Part shown: in pieces, positions 49,411 through 58,182 of the stretch | Position numbering within the stretch: the first letter of the stretch is position 1 | Layout of the letters: every line of letters begins with the position of its first letter | Source: PALSA-693 sp963781155 | Lineage (GTDB): Bacteria > Actinomycetota > Acidimicrobiia > Acidimicrobiales > Palsa-688 | Assembly (NCBI GenBank): GCA_963781155.1 | Contig: CAWAEC010000007.1 | Span: 372,001 to 436,000 of the forward strand | Length of the DNA: 64,000 nt | Direction: 5' to 3' | Program-made: the position numbers and the translations under genes | Notes under the pieces: model-generated | Told to the model about the DNA's origin: nothing | What the model saw: only the letters and a program-made list of their open reading frames with translations | The model's database searches: none

Positions 49411-50352
49411 GTGGAGACGAGCTCGCAGGGGCCCCCCTCAGAGCACGGCCCGGATCACCTGCTGGACGACGCCCGTGATCAGGTGGACGCGGCCGAGCAG
49501 GCTGGCGCCAGCCGGGTCGGAAGGGTTCTCCGGCGTCACCCCGCCCTGTCCCGGGTGGTCGATATCGTCGTCGGCGTCCTCCGGGAGCAAGCCGTGGAGC
49601 GAGTCGGGCTGGCGGCCTCGGGCGCGGCCTTCTGGCTGTTTATTTCGGCTTTTCCCACGGCCATTGCCGCGATCACACTGTTCGGTTTGGTCGTCAGCCC
49701 ACAGCAGGTCGCCACTGATCTGGGAAACCTGGCGAACGGCGCGCCAGCGTCGCTCGGCTCGCTCGTGAAGGGTCAGCTGCGGCGCGTCGCGGCCGGCAGT
49801 CGCACCGGGTTGTCGTTGGGGCTGGCGACATCGCTGCTCGTCGCCATCTGGAGCGCGTCTGCGGGTACGTACAACCTGGATCGGGCCATCCGGCAGGCGT
49901 ACGGCGTGCCGGGTCAGAGCTATGTCGAGGCTCGGGGCCGGGCCCTGGTCGGAGCACTGGTGGCGGTGGTGATGCTCGGTCTGAGCGCACTGGTCGTGTC
50001 GGTTGTGGTCCGTCGATCCCCCGCCGCGGTCATACTCATCGTGGGGGTGCCGGTGGCCCTCGTTGCGCTCACAGCGGGGATTGCGGTCCTTTACCGTTTT
50101 TCGGTGGGGGGTGGAATGCCCGTGAAAGCTTTGGTTCCCGGTGCCCTGGTGTCGTCGGTCGGGGTCGTCGCGTTAATCGCCGGCTTCAGCCTGTACGTGG
50201 CCTGGTCGCGGCGCTTCACTGCTGTCTACGGAGTGTTTGCCGGTGCGGTCATTGGCATGATCGGGACCTATCTCGCCGTCTACGCCATCCTGCTGGGTGC
50301 GGTCCTCAACGCTCAGCTGATGGCGGGCGCCCGGAAGCGGGATACCGGTTGA
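49411..50352 (+). CDS. YihY/BrkB-family membrane protein
   Basis: This is a polytopic membrane protein of 313 residues. An acidic/basic N-terminal tail (about 65 residues) precedes six hydrophobic segments with the family patterns AASGAAFWLFISAFPTAIAA, WSASAGTYNLDRAIRQAYG and FTAVYGVFAGAVIGMIGTYL. YihY proteins were once called RNase BN by mistake; their true role is unclear and transport has been suggested. GTG 49411 is the start. Confidence 0.9.
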   Translation: METSSQGPPSEHGPDHLLDDARDQVDAAEQAGASRVGRVLRRHPALSRVVDIVVGVLREQAVERVGLAASGAAFWLFISAFPTAIAAITLFGLVVSPQQVATDLGNLANGAPASLGSLVKGQLRRVAAGSRTGLSLGLATSLLVAIWSASAGTYNLDRAIRQAYGVPGQSYVEARGRALVGALVAVVMLGLSALVVSVVVRRSPAAVILIVGVPVALVALTAGIAVLYRFSVGGGMPVKALVPGALVSSVGVVALIAGFSLYVAWSRRFTAVYGVFAGAVIGMIGTYLAVYAILLGAVLNAQLMAGARKRDTG

Positions 50353-50368
50353 CTGTGGCGTCCGGGGC

Positions 50369-51292
50369 TCAGGGCACCAGGCAGCCCGGGGGCGATGTCC
50401 CCGATTGCGGGAAGGCGGTGGCCAGCCCGCGGGCGAACGCTGCCGCCAACACGGCCGACCCGGGCGAGTTGTAGTGGATACCGTCCGGGATGTAATAGCT
50501 CGGCAACGCCTGGCTGGCCCAGTCGAGGACACGCATGTTGGGGTAGACGGTGCACGCCTGCAACAGGGCGGCGTCCCAGGACTGCATGTTGGCTTCGGCG
50601 TACGGACCGCTTGACACGAACGTTCTGACGCCGAACCACAGCACCGGCTGATTCCCGATCGCCGACATCATTCGCTGGATGCGCTCCGTGGCCGTGACGT
50701 TGGAACCAGCGGCGATGTCCGCGGCGTCGTTGATACCCATCGCGACCACCCAGCACCCCTTGTAGCCGGAGGCCGCGATCTGTTGGGCCACCGTGTAGGC
50801 ATTCGGTTCCCCCTCGTACGTCTCCACGATGGACCGGGCACCGGAGATCTGGAAGTTCTGCCCGACAGCGCCGACCTGGGCGTACTGGGCGCTCAGGCGT
50901 TGGGCCGGATTCGGCAGATAGTTCGCGGATACCAGACTCTCAGAAGTCGAGTCGCCGATGTGGACGACGGCGTGGCACGACGACATCAGAGGCACCGGCG
51001 GCGCGGCGGGAGCGATCGTCGTCGGCGCGGCCGGGGATGTCACCGTGGTCGGACTGCCGACGGTCGTGGCCGGGATCGCCGGGTGCGAGCCGGCCGCAGC
51101 CGTGGGCGTCGTCCCGTGGCCGGCGGCCGTGGTGCCGTTGACGGCGGCGCGAGTGCTGGCCGTGCTGGGATTGGAGTGCCCCGATGGCAGTACCAGCACC
51201 AGCACAACTCCCAGGGCGACCACGGCGACCAGCGCGCATCCCGCGACGATCCGACTTCGTCGGCTCCGGCGGCGAAGACTGGGCTTGTGCAT
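50369..51292 (-). CDS. Secreted/membrane-anchored SGNH-type hydrolase
   Basis: The 307-residue protein has a basic N-terminus, one membrane helix (about residues 17-36), a long Thr/Ala/Pro-rich linker and an SGNH fold. Block I is HIGDSTSES (catalytic Ser in GDS), block III-like MGINDAAD and block V DGIHYNSPG (Asp/His). Such enzymes deacetylate or hydrolyse esters at the cell surface, for example on wall polysaccharide. I chose ATG 51292 for the family-like N-terminus; the frame is open to 51463. It is convergent with YihY and divergent from DUF72. Confidence 0.85.
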   Translation of the reverse strand: MHKPSLRRRSRRSRIVAGCALVAVVALGVVLVLVLPSGHSNPSTASTRAAVNGTTAAGHGTTPTAAAGSHPAIPATTVGSPTTVTSPAAPTTIAPAAPPVPLMSSCHAVVHIGDSTSESLVSANYLPNPAQRLSAQYAQVGAVGQNFQISGARSIVETYEGEPNAYTVAQQIAASGYKGCWVVAMGINDAADIAAGSNVTATERIQRMMSAIGNQPVLWFGVRTFVSSGPYAEANMQSWDAALLQACTVYPNMRVLDWASQALPSYYIPDGIHYNSPGSAVLAAAFARGLATAFPQSGTSPPGCLVP

Positions 51293-51370
51293 CCACGTAG
51301 CCTGCCGGAAACGCGGGCGCGGTGTGTGGCACCTCGCCACAACGGGAGCACGCGTGTGCTCGTGTGGGGC

Positions 51371-52366
51371 ATGCTGGTTGGGATGACCGGTACTGGCCCG
51401 GCCGCGGTTACACGCCAAGCGAGGCGGAGCCGACCGCCTGACATGCCTGACGACCCGGGCCACCCCATCCTGGTCGGAACCTGTTCGTGGACCGATCCCA
51501 CGTTGGTCAAAGAAACCGACTGGTACCCAAAACGGTCGATGTCGGCCGCCGAGCGGTTGGCCTTTTATGCTTCCAGGTTCTCCATCACTGAAGCGGACAG
51601 CACCTATTACTTTCCGCCGACGCCCCAGCTGGCTCGCGGGTGGGCCGAGCGAACGCCGCCGGGGTTCACCATGAACGTCAAGGCGTACTCCCTGTTAACC
51701 GGCCACGCGGCCCGGCCGGCGTCTCTGTGGCCTGACCTGCGCGACGCCGTGAAGCCCGAGTTTGTCGGCAAGCGAAACGTTTACCTTTCACATCTTCCCG
51801 GGGATGCTGCGGAAGAGGTCTGGGCCCGGTTCGAGTATGCCCTTCGACCGCTCATAGACGCTGGAAAGCTCGGGGCAGTGTTGATGCAGTATCCCGAGTG
51901 GTTTACGGCCCGAGCTGACAACCGGGCCGCGCTCGCCGCGATCCGGGAGCGGTGGCCGGCCCTGCCGGTATGCGTGGAGTTTCGCTCGCCGACATGGCTG
52001 GCGGAACCCCGGGATCGCGATCGCACTCTGAGCTTGCTCCGGGATCTTCGACTGGCGTTCGTAGTGGTGGACGCTCCCCGCGTATCGAAGCTGCCGACCG
52101 TGCTCGAGGTCACCTGCCCGGAACTGGCCGTCGTGCGCTTCCACGGACGCAACGACGAGACGTGGAAGCAGTCGAACACCACCGCTGCGGAACGGTTCCG
52201 CTACCTCTACTCCAAACCACAACTGCGGGCCTGGGTCCCGAAACTGCGCTCTCTGGCCGAGCGAGCCACCCGGGTGCACGCGCTGATGAACAACTGCTAT
52301 CAGGACTACGGCGTCCGCAACGCCGGCGACCTGGCCGCTCTCCTCGGGGGACAATTGACCGGATGA
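51371..52366 (+). CDS. DUF72 (YecE-like) protein
   Basis: The TIM-barrel protein of the DUF72 family has ILVGTCSWTDPTLVKETDWY near the start and FSITEADSTYYFPPTPQLAR. It also has MNVKAYSLLTGHAARP, VCVEFRSPTWL, VVRFHGRNDETWKQ (with its conserved RxHGRN) and HALMNNCYQDYGVRNA. The biochemical role is unknown. The start is uncertain: ATG 51371 gives 331 residues, while ATG 51443 (MPDDPGHPIL) gives a more family-like N-terminus. The stop overlaps DUF1697 (ATGA). Confidence 0.9.
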   Translation: MLVGMTGTGPAAVTRQARRSRPPDMPDDPGHPILVGTCSWTDPTLVKETDWYPKRSMSAAERLAFYASRFSITEADSTYYFPPTPQLARGWAERTPPGFTMNVKAYSLLTGHAARPASLWPDLRDAVKPEFVGKRNVYLSHLPGDAAEEVWARFEYALRPLIDAGKLGAVLMQYPEWFTARADNRAALAAIRERWPALPVCVEFRSPTWLAEPRDRDRTLSLLRDLRLAFVVVDAPRVSKLPTVLEVTCPELAVVRFHGRNDETWKQSNTTAAERFRYLYSKPQLRAWVPKLRSLAERATRVHALMNNCYQDYGVRNAGDLAALLGGQLTG

Positions 52367-52905
52367 CGACGCGCATGGTGGCTTTGCTGCGGGGCATCAA
52401 CGTCGGCGGGAACAAGCTCATCGACATGGGTCGCCTCCGGGGGCTGCTGGGCGAAGTCGGCTACGAGGACGTCCGCACCTACCTCCAGAGCGGCAACGCC
52501 ATCTTCTCGTGCCCAGCGGGATCCGAGGCGGGGGCAGCCGAGGCGTTGGAGGACGCGATCGAGGCCGAGTTCGGATTTGATTGCCGGGTTGTCACACGCA
52601 CCGCCGCCGAGGTGGAAGCCGCCATGTCCCACGACCCCCTTCTGCACCTGCTCGGCAACCCGTCCCGCCACCTGGTCGGTTTCCTATCCGGCCCTCCCGT
52701 GCCCTCCGGTGTCGATCGCCTCACGGCCGAGGACTTCGGCGCGGACCAACTTCGCGTCGTCGACGACCACCTTTATCTGTGGTGCCCGAATGGGATCAGT
52801 CAGTCCCCGTTGGGCAAGCTGAACTTCGACCGTGTCCTCGGCGCCGCGGTCACGATGCGCAACTGGAACACCGTCACCAAGCTGGCCGCGCTGGCTCGTC
52901 AGTGA
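52363..52905 (+). CDS. DUF1697 protein
   Basis: The 180-residue product starts MTTRMVALLRGINVGGNKLI, the hallmark of DUF1697, followed by YEDVRTYLQSGNAIF and, near the end, TMRNWNTVTKLAALA. The family is widespread in soil bacteria and has no proven activity. It overlaps the DUF72 gene by 4 bases, so the two are translated together. Confidence 0.92.
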   Translation: MTTRMVALLRGINVGGNKLIDMGRLRGLLGEVGYEDVRTYLQSGNAIFSCPAGSEAGAAEALEDAIEAEFGFDCRVVTRTAAEVEAAMSHDPLLHLLGNPSRHLVGFLSGPPVPSGVDRLTAEDFGADQLRVVDDHLYLWCPNGISQSPLGKLNFDRVLGAAVTMRNWNTVTKLAALARQ

Positions 52906-52955
52906 GGTGCGGTCGGGCGCCCCGCAAACGCTCCACACTCCGTGACGCTCTCCCC

Positions 52956-53825
52956 TCAGGGACCGCGGCTGCCGCCAGTGGTGCCGCCGGCTGGCCCGGG
53001 GTGCGGGACGTGCCACGACGGCTGACGCCTTTCCCGGAAGGCCGCCATGCCCTCAGCCCCCTCCGCCGACGCAAAAAGGGAGTCCGAAAGGCTCGTCGTG
53101 TACTCGAAACCTTCGGCACGCCCCATTGCCGGTACGTCGAAGACCAAACGCTTGGCCGCTGCAAGGGCCTCCGGTCCGCCCGCCAGCAGATTGGCAACCA
53201 CTGCCGCGACGGCCGCACCAAGATCCTCGGCCGGAACGGCCGAGGTGATCAAACCCACGACCGCAGCCCGGGGGGCGGAGATGCGTTCGCCGGTCAGGAA
53301 CAACTCGAGTGCGTCGGCCCGGCGCAGCTTTGGCAGACAGACCACCGAGATGATGGCGGGAGCCAGGCCCAGGCGCACTTCGGTGAAGCCGAACCTGGCC
53401 TCCAGAGCGGCGATGGAAACATCGCAGGCGGCAGCGAGGCCCACGCCTCCACCAAGACAGTGGCCGGCGATGCGGGCGACAACGGGTTTCGGCGAGTCCT
53501 GTATCGCCGCCAGGATCTCGGCCAGACCAAAGCGGGGGGCAAGGCTGCCCGTTTGGCTTCCAGAGTCGGTCCTGGCGCCGGTCGGGGCGCCGCCGGATCC
53601 GGAGATATCCGCGCCCGCGCAAAACACGGGGCCGGTGTGCGTCAGCACGATCACCCGCACCGTTCGGTCGGACACCGCGGCGGCCAGGCCGTCGCCGAGG
53701 CCGTTACGCAAGGCCGAGGTCAGAGCATTGCGGTTATGGGGTTGGTCCATGGTCAGGGTGGCCACTCCGCCGCTGGTCCGATAGCGGACCGCTTCGGTGG
53801 GGCCCGGCGCAGTACCGGTCGTCAC
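52956..53825 (-). CDS. Enoyl-CoA hydratase/isomerase family protein
   Basis: The crotonase has 289 residues from GTG 53825. DQPHNRNALTS, THTGPVFCAGADISG (first oxyanion loop with the usual AGAD), AGHCLGGGVGLAAACDVSIA (canonical GGG loop) and FGFTEVRLGLAPAIIS (Glu in the expected place) indicate an active acyl-CoA hydratase or isomerase. A C-terminal Gly/Pro tail follows FRERRQPSW. It is divergent from the acyl-CoA ligase at 53953. Confidence 0.9.
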   Translation of the reverse strand: MTTGTAPGPTEAVRYRTSGGVATLTMDQPHNRNALTSALRNGLGDGLAAAVSDRTVRVIVLTHTGPVFCAGADISGSGGAPTGARTDSGSQTGSLAPRFGLAEILAAIQDSPKPVVARIAGHCLGGGVGLAAACDVSIAALEARFGFTEVRLGLAPAIISVVCLPKLRRADALELFLTGERISAPRAAVVGLITSAVPAEDLGAAVAAVVANLLAGGPEALAAAKRLVFDVPAMGRAEGFEYTTSLSDSLFASAEGAEGMAAFRERRQPSWHVPHPGPAGGTTGGSRGP

Positions 53826-53952
53826 GAAACGAGGGTGCCACAACCGGCGGCGCGGTGGGACATGCGCGGCCCGGCCGCGGCCTAGGCTGACGGGACTAAC
53901 ACGCCAACAGCCAACACGCAGTACCTGGCCGCGGTCAGACAGGGAGGATCCC

Positions 53953-55587
53953 ATGAAGGGGTTGATGCAGGAAATGCCATTGACGCTCAACGGCATTTTC
54001 CGCCGGGCCGAGGCCCTCTGGCCGACCAAGCGGCTGGCGACCGCCGGCCCGGCCGGCATCGACCGGACCACTTTCGGTCAGTGGGCTGACCGAACTCGGC
54101 GGGTGGGCACGGCGCTCGACGACCTCGGGATCTCGCCCGAGGGTCGAGTGGCCACCTTCGCCTGGAACAGCACCCACCATCTGGAGCTGTATTTCGCGGC
54201 CCCGTGCACCGGTCGGGTCCTGCACACCCTCAACATCCGGCTCTTCGCCGATCAGCTGGTCTATATCGCGAATCACGCCGAGGACGAGGTGATCTTCGCC
54301 GACCGCAGCCTGATGCCGCTCCTGTGGCCGCACATCGACGAGTGCAAGACTGTTCGCCATGTCGTCGTCATGGACGACTGCGGGGACCAACCAGGTGCGT
54401 CCGAGATTCCCGATGACGGACGCATCGTCCACTACGACGATCTGGTGTCCGCCGCCTCGCCGCACCCCTTCGACGACGTGATGGACGAGAACACGGCCGC
54501 GTCGATGTGCTATACGAGTGGCACGACGGGCGATCCCAAGGGAGTGCTGTACTCGCATCGCTCGGTCGTCTTGCATTCCATCGGAGCTTGCCTGGCGGAC
54601 TCCCTCGGGGTGAGTGAGGCAGACGTGGTCCTCCCGGTCGTGCCCATGTTCCACGCCAACGCGTGGGGGCTCTGCCAGGCGGCGGTCCTCGCCGGATCCG
54701 ATCTGGTATTCACCGGGGCCGATCTTTCTCCTCAAGCAGTGACCAGCCTGATCCTCGGGGAAGGGGTCACCCTGGCCGCCGGCGTGCCCACCATCTGGAT
54801 GGGGGCGCGGCCTCTGCTGGCCGGTCAGCAGCACCAACTGCGGGCCATCGTGTGCGGAGGATCCGCCGTGCCCAGGGCGCTGTCCGAGGCCTACCGGCAG
54901 GAGATCGGGCTGCCCATCCTGCAGGCGTGGGGTATGACCGAGACGAGCCCGCTGGCGACCGTGGCCCGGGTCCGCCGGGAGCGGCGGGAGGCGGCGCGCT
55001 CGGAGGAGGACCTGGCTGATGTCCGCGCGACCGCCGGACTCCCGGTGCCCCTCGTGGAGTTGCGTATCGCCGACCCCGAGACGGGCGCGGACCTGTCCTG
55101 GGACGACCAGGTGACGGGGGAGGTGCAGGTGCGAGGCCCGTGGGTCGCCCGCAGTTACTACAACGACGAGCGGGGGGCGACGTCGTTCACCGACGATGGC
55201 TGGCTGCGCACTGGTGATGTCGGGGCGGTGAGCCCGGATGGCTATGTCCGTTTGGTCGATCGGACCAAGGACCTGATCAAGTCGGGCGGCGAATGGATTT
55301 CGTCTGTTGAGCTGGAGAATCACCTCATGGCCCATCCGGACGTGTCGGAGGCAGCCGTCATCGGCGTCCCCAGCGACCGCTGGATGGAGCGGCCGCTGGC
55401 CTGTGTGGTGGTGAAGCCGGGTGCGGTGCTCACCCGCCAGGACGTGATCGAGTGGCTGACGCCGCGAGTTGCCAAGTGGTGGCTCCCGGATGACGTGGAG
55501 TTCGTCGACGAGGTGCCGAAGACGTCGGTCGGAAAGTTCTCGAAGAAGGATCTGCGGGATCGCTTCGCCGACCGAAGGGTGCCCTGA
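53953..55587 (+). CDS. Long-chain fatty-acid--CoA ligase (AMP-binding)
   Basis: This ANL-family adenylating enzyme activates a fatty or related acid to its CoA ester. The 544-residue protein has the P-loop MCYTSGTTGDPKGVLYSHRS, QAWGMTETSPLATVA (motif A5), WLRTGDVGAVSPDGYVRLVD (Asp that binds ribose), DRTKDLIKSGGEWIS (hinge) and the late lysine in KTSVGKFSKKDL. ATG 53953 follows AGGGAGG. It is the first of a unit with the SRPBCC and second AMP-binding genes. Confidence 0.93.
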   Translation: MKGLMQEMPLTLNGIFRRAEALWPTKRLATAGPAGIDRTTFGQWADRTRRVGTALDDLGISPEGRVATFAWNSTHHLELYFAAPCTGRVLHTLNIRLFADQLVYIANHAEDEVIFADRSLMPLLWPHIDECKTVRHVVVMDDCGDQPGASEIPDDGRIVHYDDLVSAASPHPFDDVMDENTAASMCYTSGTTGDPKGVLYSHRSVVLHSIGACLADSLGVSEADVVLPVVPMFHANAWGLCQAAVLAGSDLVFTGADLSPQAVTSLILGEGVTLAAGVPTIWMGARPLLAGQQHQLRAIVCGGSAVPRALSEAYRQEIGLPILQAWGMTETSPLATVARVRRERREAARSEEDLADVRATAGLPVPLVELRIADPETGADLSWDDQVTGEVQVRGPWVARSYYNDERGATSFTDDGWLRTGDVGAVSPDGYVRLVDRTKDLIKSGGEWISSVELENHLMAHPDVSEAAVIGVPSDRWMERPLACVVVKPGAVLTRQDVIEWLTPRVAKWWLPDDVEFVDEVPKTSVGKFSKKDLRDRFADRRVP

Positions 55588-55623
55588 CAAGAGGGACCGC
55601 AGGCACCGCAGGAGGAGGACGGC

Positions 55624-56106
55624 ATGGCCTCTGGTGATGACGGCGAGGTCACCACGATCGTTCACGACGACACGGTGAGCGCTACGGCCGTGGTCGACGC
55701 GCCTCCGGAGGCCGTGTTCGACTACCTGCGCCGTCCCGCCAACCACCCCGAGATCAGTGGGGACGGCACCGTCCGCGGCAAGACTTCCGGCCCCGAACGG
55801 CTGTCCGACGGTGACTCCTTCGGGATGACCATGCGATGGGGCGTACCCTACTGGACCCGCTCCACCGTCGTGGAGTTCGAGCCCCCCAACAAGATTGCCT
55901 GGCGGCATTTCGGCCGCCACCGCTGGCGCTGGGAGATCGAGGCGGCGGGGGAGGGCAAGTCCCGCGTCACCGAGACCTTCGACCTCTCGACCGCGCTGGT
56001 GCCGGCCGCTCTGCGCGCCTTGGGCTACCCCGACGGCCATGCCCGGAACGTGGCCGCATCCGTCGCCAACGTGGTAGCGCATTTCATCGGGGGAGCGGGC
56101 ACCTAG
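55624..56106 (+). CDS. SRPBCC-family (START-like) protein
   Basis: The helix-grip-fold protein has 160 residues and binds hydrophobic ligands. ATAVVDAPPEAVFDYLRRPA is the usual beta-1/alpha-1 start; RSTVVEFEPPNKIAWRHFGR and SRVTETFDLST complete the curved sheet; the final helix ends in NVVAHFIGG. It could be a polyketide-cyclase-like or lipid-carrier protein. AGGAGGAGG lies just before the ATG. It lies 36 bases after the acyl-CoA ligase. Confidence 0.88.
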   Translation: MASGDDGEVTTIVHDDTVSATAVVDAPPEAVFDYLRRPANHPEISGDGTVRGKTSGPERLSDGDSFGMTMRWGVPYWTRSTVVEFEPPNKIAWRHFGRHRWRWEIEAAGEGKSRVTETFDLSTALVPAALRALGYPDGHARNVAASVANVVAHFIGGAGT

Positions 56107-56274
56107 CCGGCGGCGCCCGGATGTCGGGCGCTCGAGGCTGGTGCGGCGGCGGCGTCGGCGTTGGCCGTGTGGCTGTGCGGCTGTGCGGCTGTGGGTTTGG
56201 GTCGACGCAGTGCCCGCCTGGAAAGCGGGCGCTAGCTTTCCAGCCGTCGCCTTCGTCGAGGTAGAGGGGAAAAG

Positions 56275-57795
56275 ATGGACCTCCTGGCCATGTACGCCGA
56301 GTCCCAGCCGGACAAGGCCGCGGTGATCGATGATCGTCCTGGTCTGGCAGTGGTATCCTGGGGCTTCGCCGAGCTCAACCGCCGGGCCAACCAACTCGCT
56401 CACTATCTGATCGATCTCGGTATCAACCGCAGCACGAAGGTGGTCTGGTGCGGGCAGAACTCGGCCGGCCTGCTCGCCGGTACCCACGGCATCCGGAAGG
56501 TCGGTGCGGTCGGCGTCCCTCTGAACTACCGGTTATCGGCGGAAGAGGCCGCCTATGTCATCGACAATTGCGACGCCCGGGCGGTGTATGTGGACGCGGA
56601 GTACCTCCCGCTCGTCTCCCAGGTAAGAAACCAGATCCCGAAGGTGACCGACGTGCTGGTCTTCGATGGGGACGGCGAGCTCGAGGCCCAACTGGAGAAG
56701 ATGCCGGTGACCGCCCCGGATACGGCCGCGATCGAGGACACGCCGGCGACCATGATCTACACGTCGGGCACGACCGGAAAACCCAAAGGGGCGCTCCGCC
56801 GGGCGACGATGGACACGTCCAATGCGGCCGGACTGATCGGGCTCATCGGGTACGTGCCGGAGGACGTGTATATCACGACCGGCCCGCTGTACCACTCGGG
56901 ACCCGGGGGCTTTGCGACCCTCGCTCACGCTCTGGGCAACACCGTGGTGGTGCAGCACAAGTTCGACGCCGAGGACTGGTTGCGGCTGGTGCAGACCTAC
57001 CGGGTGACAACAACGTTCACGGCCCCGACCCCGATGCGCATGGTCTGCACCCTCCCGGCGGAAGTGAAAGCTGCGTATGACCGCTCCAACATGAAGCGGT
57101 TGATTGCCAATGCCGCCCCGTGGACGCTGGCGCTCAAAAGGATGTACATGGCCGATTTCCCGCCGGAGTCGCTCTGGGAGGTCTACGGCTCGACAGAGCT
57201 CGGCGTGGATACGGTGCTGCGCCCCGAGGATCACCTGCGCAAACCCGGATCCTGCGGGTTGCCGGCGCCGGGCATTGAGATCAAGCTCTTCGACGACTCG
57301 GGCCACGAGGTCATGGAGCCGTACAAGACAGGGGAGCTGTACGTGCGGTCCCGGTCGGTGTTCGACGAGTATTACAAGGCCAAACAGAAGTACCAGGACG
57401 CGACCCGGGGCGACTTCCACACTGTCGGGGACATCGCCTACCGGGACGAGGACGGCTACTACTACATCGCCGACCGCAAGAACGACATGATCATCAGCGG
57501 GGGCATGAACATCTATCCGGCCGAGATCGAGGCGGCACTGGACGCCTGTCCGGATATCTATGAGGTTGCGGTGTTCGGGATCCCCAACGAGGAGTGGGGG
57601 GAGAGCGTGCATGCTGTGGTCGTGCCCGCCCGGGCCGGGGTCACCGAGGCTGACGTGATCGCCTTCGCCCGCCAGCACCTGGGCGGCTACAAGGTGCCCA
57701 GATCGGTGAGCTTCGTCGACGAGCTCCCGAAGACGGGATCGGGAAAGGTGCTCAAGCGGCAGTTGCGTGCTCCGTACTGGCCGACGCCGGCATAG
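56275..57795 (+). CDS. Acyl-CoA synthetase (AMP-binding)
   Basis: This second ANL enzyme has 506 residues, related to mycobacterial fatty-acyl-CoA/FadD-like synthetases. MIYTSGTTGKPKGALRR is the P-loop, VYGSTELGVDTVL (in place of the TE motif YGxTE), FHTVGDIAYRDEDGYYYIAD, DRKNDMIISGGMNIYPAEIE (hinge) and the catalytic Lys in KTGSGKVLKRQL. The start ATG 56275 is behind AGAGGGGAAAAG. A 168-base gap with a GTGCGGCT repeat (about 56168-56195) separates it from the SRPBCC gene. Confidence 0.93.
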   Translation: MDLLAMYAESQPDKAAVIDDRPGLAVVSWGFAELNRRANQLAHYLIDLGINRSTKVVWCGQNSAGLLAGTHGIRKVGAVGVPLNYRLSAEEAAYVIDNCDARAVYVDAEYLPLVSQVRNQIPKVTDVLVFDGDGELEAQLEKMPVTAPDTAAIEDTPATMIYTSGTTGKPKGALRRATMDTSNAAGLIGLIGYVPEDVYITTGPLYHSGPGGFATLAHALGNTVVVQHKFDAEDWLRLVQTYRVTTTFTAPTPMRMVCTLPAEVKAAYDRSNMKRLIANAAPWTLALKRMYMADFPPESLWEVYGSTELGVDTVLRPEDHLRKPGSCGLPAPGIEIKLFDDSGHEVMEPYKTGELYVRSRSVFDEYYKAKQKYQDATRGDFHTVGDIAYRDEDGYYYIADRKNDMIISGGMNIYPAEIEAALDACPDIYEVAVFGIPNEEWGESVHAVVVPARAGVTEADVIAFARQHLGGYKVPRSVSFVDELPKTGSGKVLKRQLRAPYWPTPA

Positions 57796-57919
57796 CAGCG
57801 GTCGAGGGGGCCGGCGCAAGCTCCTGGGTTCACCGCCGGTGTCCAGGGCCGGCGTGTTTCCTGGTGGGGCATCGCGGCGACCCATTCGACCTGTGCCACC
57901 GTCTGTCAAGATGTGGGCG

Positions 57920-57934
57920 ATCTGTAATACAGAT
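57920..57934. promoter_or_regulatory. Perfect palindromic operator candidate
   Basis: ATCTGTA-A-TACAGAT is a perfect 15-base palindrome around one central base, 22 bases upstream of the -35 box of the 6C-like RNA promoter. The inner CTGTAATACAG fits the yGT...ACr pattern of many GntR-type sites. No candidate regulator gene is adjacent. Confidence 0.5.
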
Positions 57935-57956
57935 GATAAGAATCGCCTAAAACTGC

Positions 57957-57986
57957 TTGCCAGATGGTGCCGTCGTCCGCCATACT
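57957..57986 (+). promoter_or_regulatory. Promoter of the 6C-like RNA
   Basis: TTGCCA (57957-57962) and CATACT (57981-57986) are separated by 18 bases and lie in the most AT-rich part of this spacer. Transcription would begin near 57993, just before the first hairpin of the RNA. Confidence 0.6.
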
Positions 57987-57992
57987 GAAGTG

Positions 57993-58076
57993 ACAGCGCT
58001 TCGGCCGGTACTCCCCCACTGGACCGAAAGCCCTAATACGAAGGGCCCGGCTTCCCCCCCTGCCGGGCCCTTCGTC
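57993..58076 (+). ncRNA. 6C-like small RNA (two C-rich hairpin loops)
   Basis: Two consecutive hairpins carry runs of C in their loops. Hairpin one (57998-58031) has a 12-bp stem with two bulged A and loop ACTCCCCC. Hairpin two (58039-58074) has a perfect 13-bp stem, CGAAGGGCCCGGC / GCCGGGCCCTTCG, with loop TTCCCCCCCT, and doubles as terminator. This is the layout of the actinobacterial 6C RNA, named for its C-rich loops, a small RNA with regulatory roles in actinobacteria. It has its own promoter. No conserved ORF overlaps it. A match search would be needed to confirm. Confidence 0.65.
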
Positions 58077-58182
58077 GCGTCCGGGGTTCGCCCTCCGGCT
58101 CACGGATCACCGACCACGGGCAGCGGCCTGGGGCGAGCGGGATCGCTCCGAGCGGACTGCGGATCTGCGAGCATCTGCCTCG

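Noticed and set aside
53935..56487. 850-residue minus-strand open frame
   Set aside because: It lies opposite two well-supported genes (acyl-CoA ligase and SRPBCC), is low-complexity His/Arg/Gly-rich and is a typical antisense shadow in high-GC DNA.
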